A DNA stretch of 64,000 bases, taken from Bacteroidales bacterium (GTDB lineage: Bacteria; Bacteroidota; Bacteroidia; Bacteroidales; F082). A model generated the notes under the pieces. It did not search any database. It worked only from the letters and a program-made list of their open reading frames with translations, and was not told the origin of the DNA. The DNA is taken from positions 1 to 64,000 of the forward strand of contig JAUXMV010000108.1 of NCBI GenBank assembly GCA_030683155.1, given 5' to 3'. Within the stretch, counting starts at the first letter, position 1, and each line of letters begins with the position of its first letter. The position numbers and the translations under genes are program-made. This document shows, piece by piece, positions 24,874 to 33,972 of the stretch.

Positions 24874-26157
24874 ATGAAAATCGAAAAAGTAAAAGCTATT
24901 GAAATTCTCGATTCGAGGGGCAACCCTACAATTGAAGTGAATTTAAGTTTAGAAAATGGCATTCAAGCAAGGGCTATGGTTCCTAGTGGTGCATCAACCG
25001 GTGAGCGCGAAGCCTGCGAATTGCGTGATGGAGACAAAAAACGCTACGGCGGAAAAGGTGTATTAAAAGCCGTTGAAAATGTAAATGTAACCATTGCTAA
25101 AGAACTGACAGGAAAATGTGTTGGTAGCCAGCGAGCGTTAGATTTGCTGATGATTGAACTCGATGGCACACCGAACAAATCGAAATTGGGTGCAAATGCT
25201 ATTCTTGGAGTATCTATGGCATATGCCCGAGCCAAAGCAATAAGCACAGGAATACCACTTTACCAATATCTAGGTGGAAACAATGCGCATTTATTGCCGG
25301 TGCCTTGCATGAATGTTATCAATGGTGGAAAACACGCTGACAACAATGTAGATTTTCAAGAATTTATGATTGCCCCACACGGAACAACTTCGTTTTCCGA
25401 ATCAATTCGAATGGGCGAAGAAGTATTTCATGCACTTAAAGGTGTACTCAACGCCAAAGGCTACAGCACTGGAGTTGGTGATGAAGGTGGTTTTGCGCCT
25501 AACCTAAAATCGAATGAAGAAGCTGTGGAAGTTATCCTCGAAGCCATTACCAAAGCAGGATATAAGCCGGGTGATGAAATTAGTATTTGCCTCGACCCTG
25601 CTGCCAGTGAACTTTGGGAAGATGGAAAATACAAAATGTTTAAAAGTTCCGGCAAATTTATGTCAAGCGATGAAATGGTTAAACTTTGGGAAAGCTGGGT
25701 AAATCAATATCCAATTGTATTACTGGAAGATGGACTGGCAGAAAATGATTGGGACGGATGGAAGAATCTTACTCAAACGCTTGGAAGTAAAATAGAAATT
25801 GTAGGAGACGACCTGTTTTGCACCAACAAAGCTATTTTGGCGGAGGGAATTTCAAGAGGTGTAGCAAATTCCATTCTTATCAAACTTAACCAAATTGGAA
25901 CTGTCACAGAAACGCTGGAGACCATTGAACTGGCATATAAGAATTCATACAACTGTTTTGTTTCTCACCGAAGTGGAGAAACAATTGACAGTTTTATAGC
26001 AGACCTCACTGTTGCTGTAAATGCAGGGCATCTGAAAGCTGGAAGCGGTTGCCGAGGCGAACGGATTGAAAAATTTAATCAACTGATGCGAATTGAAAAC
26101 GAATTAGGAAAAACAGCTGTGTTTGCAGGAAAAAAAGCTTTTAAAAATGTGAAATAA
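24874..26157 (+). CDS. eno: Enolase (fluoride-operon copy)
   Basis: Enolase interconverts 2-phosphoglycerate and phosphoenolpyruvate and is a classic target of fluoride. The 427-residue enzyme shows [17 protein letters not shown], the metal ligands in [22 protein letters not shown] and VGDDLFCTN, the catalytic lysine region [16 protein letters not shown], and LKAG with the second lysine. The C-terminal loop reads [18 protein letters not shown] where most bacterial enolases have a (S/A)xSR(S/T)(D/E)R form. It is the third gene under the riboswitch. It is probably an additional enolase supplied under fluoride stress; whether the genome has another copy cannot be told from here. Confidence 0.95.
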   Translation: MKIEKVKAIEILDSRGNPTIEVNLSLENGIQARAMVPSGASTGEREACELRDGDKKRYGGKGVLKAVENVNVTIAKELTGKCVGSQRALDLLMIELDGTPNKSKLGANAILGVSMAYARAKAISTGIPLYQYLGGNNAHLLPVPCMNVINGGKHADNNVDFQEFMIAPHGTTSFSESIRMGEEVFHALKGVLNAKGYSTGVGDEGGFAPNLKSNEEAVEVILEAITKAGYKPGDEISICLDPAASELWEDGKYKMFKSSGKFMSSDEMVKLWESWVNQYPIVLLEDGLAENDWDGWKNLTQTLGSKIEIVGDDLFCTNKAILAEGISRGVANSILIKLNQIGTVTETLETIELAYKNSYNCFVSHRSGETIDSFIADLTVAVNAGHLKAGSGCRGERIEKFNQLMRIENELGKTAVFAGKKAFKNVK

Positions 26158-26342
26158 TTTTTTATTGCCCAGACTGCGTGAGGGCTGGCATGGTTTTTAG
26201 TGAAAAATGAAGAGTGATGAATGAAGAATAGCTGGCGCATCTCTTCGATTACCATTATTTCAAGACGTCCGGCAATGTCAGCAAGTTATTTTCCTTATTT
26301 CAAAATAAAAAATAAAAAATGATTTGATATTGTTGAATTGAT

Positions 26343-26350
26343 TACGTTTG
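26343..26350 (+). promoter_or_regulatory. Candidate Bacteroidota -7 promoter element
   Basis: TACGTTTG is a perfect TAnnTTTG and lies 25 bases before the start of the small secreted protein gene. A TTTG occurs at 26323-26326 but is a few bases closer than the usual -33 spacing. Confidence 0.5.
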
Positions 26351-26374
26351 CCGCCCATTTAATAAATTTACAAC

Positions 26375-26725
26375 ATGAAAAAAATTGGTTTATCTACGAT
26401 TCTGGTGCTTTTTGTAGCACTTTTATCTTTTTCACAAACAACTATTACAATCACAAACAAAACGAGTGAAGATCTTTATGGTCTTTACACAAGTGGTACC
26501 AGCGGAGATCTTTTACCGGAAGATTTGTTGGAAGTGAGTACCTCAGCTGATATTACCTATCCTGAAGGATATGATTGTGAGGTGGTTATTACAATAACCA
26601 GAGATGTTGAAGGAGAAGAAGAAATTGCTTATACGTTTGAATTGGACATCTGTGAAGCTGAAACGCTTGTAATTTACGAATCCTATTATTTGCTGAACGG
26701 CACGAAATTCAGGTATGATGAATAG
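26375..26725 (+). CDS. Small acidic secreted protein (116 aa)
   Basis: The protein begins with a standard signal peptide (MKKIGLSTILVLFVALLSFS, cleavage near SFSQ). The mature part is short, acidic and Thr-rich with alternating strands (TTITITNKTSEDLYGLYTSG, CEVVITITRDVEGEEEIAYTF), suggesting a single beta-sandwich domain with two cysteines (CEVV and DICEAE) that could pair. It is probably exported to the periplasm or beyond. It has its own promoter element and a strong terminator, so it is an independent unit. No family is recognised. Confidence 0.75.
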   Translation: MKKIGLSTILVLFVALLSFSQTTITITNKTSEDLYGLYTSGTSGDLLPEDLLEVSTSADITYPEGYDCEVVITITRDVEGEEEIAYTFELDICEAETLVIYESYYLLNGTKFRYDE

Positions 26726-26763
26726 CATTGATTGATAGCATTGAATCAATGTCTGATTTATTG

Positions 26764-26800
26764 AAAAATCCTGTTGAAATATTTATTCAACAGGATTTTT
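26764..26800 (+). terminator. Strong intrinsic terminator
   Basis: A perfect 15-base inverted repeat (AAAAATCCTGTTGAA / TTCAACAGGATTTTT) with a 7-base loop ends in a T run. It lies 38 bases after the secreted-protein stop and, with A-runs on the other side, may work in both directions. Confidence 0.9.
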
Positions 26801-26850
26801 CGGTTTCCTGCACCGTGGCATTCTGAAGGGAATCACGTCTTGTCTTTTCT

Positions 26851-26948
26851 GGCTTTTAGCTGTTGGCTGTTGGCCGGCTAGAAGACATGTTTATTTGGTA
26901 TTAAAAGCCCCGGGTTTACCAATCGCCAAAAGCCAAGAGCCAAGAGCC
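26851..26948. repeat. Inverted phrase repeats in an intergenic stretch
   Basis: A GGCTTTTAGCTGTTGGC-type phrase at 26851-26874 is mirrored by GCCAAAAGCCAAGAGCC-type sequence at 26925-26948. Such low-complexity GGCTNTTGG arrays are scattered in many Bacteroidota intergenic regions. They are not translated here. Confidence 0.6.
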
Positions 26949-26986
26949 ACTAAACGCCAAAAGCCCCTCAAAAACCCAAACCTCCT

Positions 26987-27733
26987 CTACTGCTTCAACA
27001 CCGCTTTCGTAAAAATATAGGCCGGAATTTCCTGATCGAATTGAATTTTGGTGATTTTGAATTCGGTTCCATCGCCTTGTTTCAGCATGTCTTTATAGAC
27101 GACCGTTGAAGGAAACCATCTGCCCTGAACCTGAATCACGTCTTTCATTTCCATCTGTTTCAGCAGCTTGCCGCTCTTGGCATACAGTTCCTGTTTCAAT
27201 GGCACAAAGCGTTCGCTGTCAACCCACATTTTTTGTGAGTGGTACGACACATCCTCCACTTTGGCTGTAAGTTCAAGCAAAAATGCCCTTCTCCCATCGA
27301 TCGTCTCCTCCCCTGCTACCGTGGCCACATACACATCCGTCAGCTTGCGGTCGTCCATCATGTCTTCGTAGGAAAGGTCGCTGCCCATGACAGACTGCCG
27401 GAGCATATGGCCTGAAATCTGAATCGTCCTGTCCGTGGCAGGTGAATAAATCCACAGCTGATTTTCGAGTTTCAGCATTTTAGTCCCTTTCTCCGAAGCC
27501 GGTGAAAGGTATTCGGTAAACGACTTATTTGTCCCTTCGGAATGACTTCTTGAAGTAATGGTGCGACTGCCTCGCATGCCATGGATGGTCATTTCAGATT
27601 CAAAAATTCTGTTGTCGGACGACATATTGGCATCGACTTTTTCGATAATCTTATTGGCATCCTGTGCGCTCACCGAGAGGCTAAACAGGATTAGTACTGT
27701 TACCAGGTTTATTTTAGAGAGTATTGTTTTCAT
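26987..27733 (-). CDS. LolA-like outer-membrane lipoprotein-sorting protein
   Basis: The protein belongs to the LolA-like group (PF17131 type): a signal peptide (ending SVSAQ), then EKVDANMSSDNRIFESEMTI, KMLKLENQLWIYSPATDRTI, SVMGSDLSYEDMMDDRKLTD and the KMWVDSERFVPLKQELYAKSG strand. These periplasmic half-barrel proteins bind lipids or lipoproteins and accompany FtsX-type ABC or RND exporters. I prefer the ATG at 27733 (MKTILSKINLV), which starts directly at the signal peptide, over one 18 bases upstream. It is the last gene of the ABC operon, 80 bases after the second permease. Confidence 0.88.
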   Translation of the reverse strand: MKTILSKINLVTVLILFSLSVSAQDANKIIEKVDANMSSDNRIFESEMTIHGMRGSRTITSRSHSEGTNKSFTEYLSPASEKGTKMLKLENQLWIYSPATDRTIQISGHMLRQSVMGSDLSYEDMMDDRKLTDVYVATVAGEETIDGRRAFLLELTAKVEDVSYHSQKMWVDSERFVPLKQELYAKSGKLLKQMEMKDVIQVQGRWFPSTVVYKDMLKQGDGTEFKITKIQFDQEIPAYIFTKAVLKQ

Positions 27734-27813
27734 ATAGATTTCTAATTTCATTTTCTAATTTCAGACCTCTGACTTTCCGACATTCAGACCTTCAGACCTC
27801 CAGACTTCTATTC

Positions 27814-29088
27814 TCATGCTTCGAGTTCTTTGAACAATCTTGCTGTTTGTCTTTTGTATATGCCTATGCCTGAAAGCATAGTGCCTATCACAGTAGAAAT
27901 AAGTCCGGGAATAAAGCCAATATAAAAATCAACCGGCGTAATCCTGGCCCTGATGACAGTCGGCATCATCATCGAAGCGCCCTCCATCATTCCGGAGATG
28001 TCGATGCCATAGGTTTGTATAAGCCATGCCAAAAACAATCCAAGGGCTGTTCCAACGATGGACCCGGCAATGCCGATAAAAACGGATTCATAAATCATGC
28101 TTCTGTAAACATGGCCTTTTTCTTCGCCCATAGCGAGCCGGATTCCAATTTCTCCGTAGCGCCGCAAACCGCCCAACAGACCGGCGTTCCAGAGTACGAG
28201 TGACATGGCAAAAACAAAAATCAGCGAGATATAGAGCGACCACACTTCAGCCATCATCACATACTGACCCATAGAACCCTGCTGACTCAGACTTTTCATC
28301 ACTGGCGAAAATTCATCCTCCGATTGCGTATTAGCTGCATTGAAGGCATCTGCCATCTGCATGGCACGTCCATTCTCATAGAAGCCTTCACCGAAGAAAC
28401 CTAAAATTTCGCCGGCAGCATCATGCATGTTAAGTGCCATACGAACGTCTTCAATATCAGCGATAACCGAACCTCTGTCCATGATTTCGACACCAAAAGA
28501 AACTGTTCCCGACACAATGAAGTTGTACATAATCATGCTGCCGTTCATATCCGTACTGATCAGTGTGACAGCCTCTCCAATTTCTGCTTCAAGCTTCCGG
28601 GCAAAATGTTCACTAAGAAGGACTTCACCCGCCTGAGCCGGCAATTTTCCTCTGACGATTGAATTTGTTATGTTCATCCGTTCAGCTTCCTTTGAGCCGG
28701 GAGACAATAAATCGATTCCAAAACCTATGGACGGGCCTTGTGATCGTGTTTCGCCCTTTTCGTCCGGCACATCGATCAGGCCGCCAAACTGAATGCGTGC
28801 AGCCCATTCCATATCCGGATTGTTCATTTTTAGCGTTGCCTGCAGCTTGCTCACATCGGTCAAAGCAAGGTCAATGGGCAACAAATCCATATTTTCGGCA
28901 TAAGCTTTCGACATCACTTTCACATGACCGTTGCTGAATTTTGCATTCATTTCGATCGTATCACCCATAAATCCAGTGATATAGGCATGCATCCAAACCG
29001 TTAGCATCACCCCGATAGCAACCACAAGCACAGGCATCAGACTGCGGCTTCTGTCGCGCCAAAGACCTTTTATCAAAAATAGTATCAT
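27814..29088 (-). CDS. ABC transporter permease, FtsX/LolC type (second permease)
   Basis: The protein has 424 residues, with an N-terminal membrane helix (SLMPVLVVAIGVMLTVWMHA), a large periplasmic domain (about 45-285) and three C-terminal helices, the MacB/LolC/FtsX topology. FtsX-type permeases transmit ATP-driven motion to the periplasm rather than forming a channel, often extracting lipoproteins or lipids. It overlaps the first permease by 4 bases (ATGA), so the two are co-translated and likely form a heterodimer. Confidence 0.9.
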   Translation of the reverse strand: MILFLIKGLWRDRSRSLMPVLVVAIGVMLTVWMHAYITGFMGDTIEMNAKFSNGHVKVMSKAYAENMDLLPIDLALTDVSKLQATLKMNNPDMEWAARIQFGGLIDVPDEKGETRSQGPSIGFGIDLLSPGSKEAERMNITNSIVRGKLPAQAGEVLLSEHFARKLEAEIGEAVTLISTDMNGSMIMYNFIVSGTVSFGVEIMDRGSVIADIEDVRMALNMHDAAGEILGFFGEGFYENGRAMQMADAFNAANTQSEDEFSPVMKSLSQQGSMGQYVMMAEVWSLYISLIFVFAMSLVLWNAGLLGGLRRYGEIGIRLAMGEEKGHVYRSMIYESVFIGIAGSIVGTALGLFLAWLIQTYGIDISGMMEGASMMMPTVIRARITPVDFYIGFIPGLISTVIGTMLSGIGIYKRQTARLFKELEA

Positions 29089-30260
29089 TGTAATTTCCCC
29101 CTTAAAGCTTCAGTTGGATTCATTTTGGCAATTTTGCGTGCAGGCAGGTAACTCACGACTGCAGTGGTTAAAGTTACTACAACCACTGTCGAAACGACTA
29201 GCCCGAGACTGTAAACCGGATAGAGTGTCTGTGCGATGGCCATGCCAAATTCGCTCGCATCGATGGGCATGGTCCAGCCAACTTTTGCTTGCCAAATTAG
29301 AAATGGCATACCATAAACCATTGATACAATGGCCGCTAAAACGGCGTGCATCGTTCCTTCAACCGTGAAAAGTCCGACCACCTGCTGGCGTGTGTAACCC
29401 AAAGCAATATAGGTTCCGATTTCTTTCTGTCTGCGGAAAATTGACAACACCTGTGTATCGAAGATGGCCAGCATTGCAAGCAGAAGTAAAATGACAAAAA
29501 GTATCGTCTGTCCGGCTGATTTGGTTTTGATCATTTCATCCACCTGCCTCGTTAGCATGGATTTTGTTTTCAATGTCCAGCCGTCAATCTCAGGCCTGCT
29601 TTCTTTGCTTTCACGAAATGTCAGGGTGGTAACCTCGTCAGCTAAAATCATCATTTCCTGCAGTTTATCCAATGCTATATAAAGCTGAGATTGTTCTATC
29701 GCAGGTACGTTTGACGAAAATATTTCTACGATCACAATGTCAGCTGCATCGAAAGTGCCGTTCGTATCGCGCCAGCGTAAGGTCACAACATCGCCGGTCT
29801 GCAACCTGCTATTTTTTGCCATGATGGCTCCAATAATGGCAGGAATGGCATCCGTTGACGTATCAAGTTTTTGTGTTGGAATCCTGAAAATGGTCTGCTC
29901 GGGATTTATACCTTTTATGACCACAGACTGCATCCTTCCTTCCGGAAAAATGGTTCCCTGTGCGATGAGCAGCGGCACGACATCTCCGGAATTTATTTCT
30001 GACTGAAGCGCTGCCGGTATTGGCGCATGACTGTCGAGCAGGGTGAACGGATCCAAGGGATCGTAGTTTTCATGCCAGTATTGACCGCCACCGATTTCCC
30101 AGTTGGTCATATCTGTCTTGGCCTGATAATCCCAGCCTGACATGATGCCTTTGAGCCAGATAATGACAACAAACGAGAACGAAAGCACGATCACATTGAG
30201 CCAGGTTCGAAGCCCTGCACCGATGAGATTGCGATAAGCCAGTTTTAATGCTAGTTTCAT
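29085..30260 (-). CDS. ABC transporter permease, FtsX/LolE type (first permease)
   Basis: The 391-residue protein has the same topology as its partner: one N-terminal helix (TWLNVIVLSFSFVVIIWLKG), a periplasmic domain, and three C-terminal helices including the conserved FRRQKEIGTYIALGYTRQQV coupling segment that contacts the ATPase. It ends in the typical PARKIAKMNPTEALRGK signature of this class. It overlaps both the ATPase gene (29085-30260 against 30257) and the second permease by 4 bases each. Confidence 0.92.
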   Translation of the reverse strand: MKLALKLAYRNLIGAGLRTWLNVIVLSFSFVVIIWLKGIMSGWDYQAKTDMTNWEIGGGQYWHENYDPLDPFTLLDSHAPIPAALQSEINSGDVVPLLIAQGTIFPEGRMQSVVIKGINPEQTIFRIPTQKLDTSTDAIPAIIGAIMAKNSRLQTGDVVTLRWRDTNGTFDAADIVIVEIFSSNVPAIEQSQLYIALDKLQEMMILADEVTTLTFRESKESRPEIDGWTLKTKSMLTRQVDEMIKTKSAGQTILFVILLLLAMLAIFDTQVLSIFRRQKEIGTYIALGYTRQQVVGLFTVEGTMHAVLAAIVSMVYGMPFLIWQAKVGWTMPIDASEFGMAIAQTLYPVYSLGLVVSTVVVVTLTTAVVSYLPARKIAKMNPTEALRGKLQ

Positions 30261-30973
30261 GATCTTTCGTTTTGGTTGATCCTGATTATTTCGTCCTTGT
30301 CAACCCTGCCGTCGAGCAGGTAAATTTTTCTTCGCAGATAGCTGATTACTTTTTCATCGTGCGTTGCAAAAATAAAAGTCGTATTGAGCTCTCTGTTAAG
30401 TGTTTCCATTGTTTTCAGAATATGATGCGAATTGGCAGCATCCAGATTGGCCGTAGGTTCGTCAGCCAGCACAAGCGAAGGTTTTTTCACCATGGCACGT
30501 GCAATCGCCACACGTTGGCATTCGCCACCTGACAGTTGAGGTGGTTTTGAATGAACTTTTTCGGTGAGACCAACCCATTCCAGGGCATCCATCACCATTT
30601 TATGCCGCACAGATTTGGCGTACTTAAGCAAAAGGAGTGGAAATTCAACATTTTCAAAAACAGTATGCACTTGCAGCAAATTGTAGCTTTGAAAAATGAA
30701 ACCAAGACTTTCTTTGCGGAGATGGGCGGCCTCTTTTGTCGTTAATGATCCAATGGATTTGCCCAATACATAAGCTTTTCCCTCAGTCGGCACATCGAGC
30801 GAACCCAGAATATTCAGCAAGGTCGTTTTCCCCGATCCGCTCGGGCCAATGAGGCCGGTAAACTCTCCTGTTCCAAACTTCAGGTTGATGTTTTTGAGTG
30901 CCGTGAAACTATCTTTTCCCATAGGAAAGCGTTTCACAAGGTTTTCGATGGTGATGATGGATTGATTTTCCAT
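30257..30973 (-). CDS. ABC transporter ATP-binding protein (LolD/MacB class)
   Basis: The 238-residue cytoplasmic ATPase shows Walker A GPSGSGKTT, Q-loop FIFQSYNLLQ, signature LSGGECQRVAIARAM, Walker B LVLADEPTANLD and the switch His in FATHDE. The sequence pattern is that of the LolD/MacB group, which powers FtsX-type permeases. It is the first of three overlapping ABC genes. The upstream neighbour is the S41 protease gene 168 bases away, so a separate promoter in that gap is possible. Confidence 0.95.
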   Translation of the reverse strand: MENQSIITIENLVKRFPMGKDSFTALKNINLKFGTGEFTGLIGPSGSGKTTLLNILGSLDVPTEGKAYVLGKSIGSLTTKEAAHLRKESLGFIFQSYNLLQVHTVFENVEFPLLLLKYAKSVRHKMVMDALEWVGLTEKVHSKPPQLSGGECQRVAIARAMVKKPSLVLADEPTANLDAANSHHILKTMETLNRELNTTFIFATHDEKVISYLRRKIYLLDGRVDKDEIIRINQNERS

Positions 30974-31141
30974 GCTTTGAATTTTTTTATTTTTAGTTTC
31001 AGGTTTGAAAATATTTTGGTGTTTTTGATCACTTAAAAGATGGATTGTTGGGCATTTTAAATACTATCTGTCAAGCTGCTAAATAATTCATATAATGTAC
31101 GTATTTTCAAGTTTGGTTTAATCTTGCCCAATGACCATTAT

Positions 31142-32755
31142 TTATTGATTTATAGCTTCATTAATTTCGTCAATTGCTCTTTTAAGAACCACATCTCTTT
31201 CACTTAAATAATCATCAATCGTTGGCTTAACTTCTATGTCAGGCTTCACTCCACTGTTTACAAATCTTTTTTCACTTATTGGATAGCAAATACGTCTTGT
31301 ACAAATTCTGGCATATCCTCCACCAGGTAATTCAGATACAACCAACGGAGAACCTGTTGAACCACCTGTTTCTTCCCCAATTAATTTTGGCCTGTTGGGT
31401 ACTTCATAAATATTAACCAGAAAATCCTCTGCTGCTGAAAAAGTAAAGCGACTAATTAATATTACTGTAGGACATTCTATCCTTTTTATAGAGTCAGTAA
31501 CAGATACCATCAATGGTTTCTCGAAACGCAATGCTTTATTTAAAAAGTAATCTTTATATTCTTCTTTCCAATTTCCATTTGCTTTCCGCACTCCATCACC
31601 AATTCTTGTTTCCCAAGCATAATTTAGAAAGCTATCCCCTTTCGTTAAGTATTTTTGAAGATGCCATGCAACTTCAGTTGATCCTCCTCCATTTTTACGC
31701 AGGTCTATTATGACCCCTTTTGCATTTTCTATCTTTTTTGCAATCTCGTCAAATTGTTTAATAGCCTCTTCTTCTGGCCAAAACCGATTAAAACCAATTA
31801 TTGCAATATTATTTTCTGCCCATTCCAAATCAACTAAATTTCTTGCATAGCCGCGAGACACACCCCAATATTCATCATTTGGAGTTCTTGTAGCTTCTCC
31901 ATTTCTTTTCAAAACAATTTTTTCCGTTGATCCATCTACTCTTCTAATTGTTCCATTAAACATTTGTTCCTTTAAGCCACCTTGGATTCTAATTACTGAT
32001 TGCATCCACAAATGTTGTTCTGTTGATGCTGAAATATAAGGGAATACCATGTTTTTTAAATACTTATCAATTGGAATGTCATCTATTTCAATTAATTCTG
32101 CCCCAATCCATGTTGAGTCAAGATTAGCATTTTTTCTTACATGGGTTATATATATCTTTTTATTAAAATCCTGCAATGCTATTGGGATATAGTCTGTATA
32201 AGCAAAGAATTGTCCACCATCAAAAACTTGTGTATGCCCGTCCTTCAATGTTGCAAGAAATCTGGTCAATAATTGATAATACTCATAATCATTTGTTGTT
32301 GCCAGCACTTCTGGAATTAGTGTTTTATATAGGCTGTCCAGATCAAACGTCAGTAGATCCATATTTACAAAATTATATTTTGTTTCAGACCATATTTGAC
32401 TAATCCAATAGAGCTTTTCTTGATCTGTTATTTTATTCGGCAGGTTCTTTATTCCAACAATTTCTGTATAGGCTGTATCTTTGGAGCTAAGAATAATTTT
32501 AAATCTGATCGTATCGTTGTTGCCAACAAAAAATGAAATTGTGTCTGTATCTGTTTGAAATACAACTTCATTCCTTTCATTCGCACAATAAACTTTTAAT
32601 CGGTCAGGTTTTATTTCAGGAGTTATTCTCCAATCTGTTTGTTTACCATTTACATAAACCCTTATGTTTGATTTTGTAGAATTGATTATTTCGGTTTTCT
32701 TAACTCCCGTACTAAAAAGCAGCATCAATGGAACAATAAATAATAGTTTTTTCAT
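31142..32755 (-). CDS. S41-family C-terminal processing peptidase, secreted
   Basis: The 537-residue protein has an N-terminal hydrophobic signal (KKLLFIVPLMLLFSTG), a beta-rich N-terminal part, a PDZ-like stretch (WIGAELIEIDDIPIDKYL) and an S41 tail-protease domain: GVIIDLRKNGGGS, then FTFSAAEDFL with the catalytic Ser at about residue 440, and GEETGGSTG. It should act in the periplasm or on the cell surface. It lies between the outer-membrane barrel gene and the ABC genes of an operon that is otherwise contiguous in function. It is visibly AT-richer than its neighbours, so it looks like a later insertion. The substrate is unknown. Confidence 0.88.
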   Translation of the reverse strand: MKKLLFIVPLMLLFSTGVKKTEIINSTKSNIRVYVNGKQTDWRITPEIKPDRLKVYCANERNEVVFQTDTDTISFFVGNNDTIRFKIILSSKDTAYTEIVGIKNLPNKITDQEKLYWISQIWSETKYNFVNMDLLTFDLDSLYKTLIPEVLATTNDYEYYQLLTRFLATLKDGHTQVFDGGQFFAYTDYIPIALQDFNKKIYITHVRKNANLDSTWIGAELIEIDDIPIDKYLKNMVFPYISASTEQHLWMQSVIRIQGGLKEQMFNGTIRRVDGSTEKIVLKRNGEATRTPNDEYWGVSRGYARNLVDLEWAENNIAIIGFNRFWPEEEAIKQFDEIAKKIENAKGVIIDLRKNGGGSTEVAWHLQKYLTKGDSFLNYAWETRIGDGVRKANGNWKEEYKDYFLNKALRFEKPLMVSVTDSIKRIECPTVILISRFTFSAAEDFLVNIYEVPNRPKLIGEETGGSTGSPLVVSELPGGGYARICTRRICYPISEKRFVNSGVKPDIEVKPTIDDYLSERDVVLKRAIDEINEAINQ

Positions 32756-32828
32756 ATGAATATTACGTTTTTGTTAATGTCATGCAACTGTATTTCTATT
32801 CAATTTTCTTGTGTCTCTTACAATTTTT

Positions 32829-33971
32829 TCAGTGGTTATAAACAAACATTATTTGAATTCCTTTGCCTGCAAACATGCTTCCTGACTCAGCCTGATTGGG
32901 GATCAGATATTGTTTTGGATTCCACCAACCCATCAGATGCAGATCGACTTTGCTGAATTTTCGTTGAAAACTGATAAAATTATAGGTGTTATTGCCCGAC
33001 CAATCATAGTAGATAATGGCATTCAGATTGTCGAACATGCTGAATGGATAGGAAATCGTCAAGCCTGAAAAAGCCAGGCCGTTGGTGAGATCAATACGTT
33101 TTTCGCCGGTTGTGACAGCCAATTGTTCGACCATGACATGCAGGCCGTTTCCAAGACCAAAGGTGTAATCAGCGCCAATATTTGCAAGCAATTGATTTGT
33201 AACAAGATTCATGTCTTTGTTTTTGTGGATGTAGGCAGCTTCAAACCAAAGACCGACGCCAAGATCCCATTTCCCGTCAAGACCAATTCTGTTTTCGGTA
33301 ATTTCATCAAAGACAGGAAGCTCAAAGGCATTTTCACGACTGTCGGCAACACGATGATGATAGGATATTGCGATTTCACCCCGTTTCAAAGGCTGTTGAA
33401 AACGACCTCCAAACTCAGGAAAACTGCCGTTTGATTTGATCAGCTCCCAGGTTTTTGGTTTGTCGGAAGGATAAAGCACCCAAAGCCACAGGTTGGCATT
33501 GTTGAGAAAATAGTAGCGCCCGAGCAAACCCCACACGCCATCAGTCAATTGCAGAGGGTCGCGTGGATCAACCTTGTCAAACCACATCAAGGGGCGCAAC
33601 ATGGAAGCGGAACCAAAATTGATTTTTTGCAGTCCTAATCTTAGCTCAAGCTGATCGCCCGAATACCGCGCCCAAAAGCGATAAGGCTTCAGGTTGGCAT
33701 CGGCTGAAACTGAGTCGAAATTGAAAAAATTCAAAGCCCCATTGATGTTGGCCGATGCTTCAAAGTCGAATAGATTTTTCTTCTTTTGGATTTTGTAATT
33801 CAGTTGAGGGATATAACGGACGCCTGTCCATACCAGCTTCTCATCGTTCAATCCGGCCCATGCCGAAGCCTGTCCGGCAAAAGAAAGCGACTTTTCTTCC
33901 TGTGCACTGCAAGTGATTTGAAACGTCAGAAAGATCACTAATAATATCGTTTTTAGATAGACAGACATCAT
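32829..33971 (-). CDS. Outer-membrane beta-barrel protein of the TetR/ABC operon
   Basis: I take the start at 33971 (MMSVYLKTILLVIFL), 1 base after the TetR stop, giving 380 residues with a signal peptide ending TCSAQ. The mature protein is a series of amphipathic aromatic-rich strands (YRFWARYSGDQLELRLGLQK, KWDLGVGLWFEAAYIH) ending in a terminal aromatic-rich strand, typical of a porin-like barrel. It is probably the outer-membrane exit or acceptor of the transport system encoded downstream. No closer family can be named. Confidence 0.85.
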   Translation of the reverse strand: MMSVYLKTILLVIFLTFQITCSAQEEKSLSFAGQASAWAGLNDEKLVWTGVRYIPQLNYKIQKKKNLFDFEASANINGALNFFNFDSVSADANLKPYRFWARYSGDQLELRLGLQKINFGSASMLRPLMWFDKVDPRDPLQLTDGVWGLLGRYYFLNNANLWLWVLYPSDKPKTWELIKSNGSFPEFGGRFQQPLKRGEIAISYHHRVADSRENAFELPVFDEITENRIGLDGKWDLGVGLWFEAAYIHKNKDMNLVTNQLLANIGADYTFGLGNGLHVMVEQLAVTTGEKRIDLTNGLAFSGLTISYPFSMFDNLNAIIYYDWSGNNTYNFISFQRKFSKVDLHLMGWWNPKQYLIPNQAESGSMFAGKGIQIMFVYNH

Positions 33972-33972
33972 T

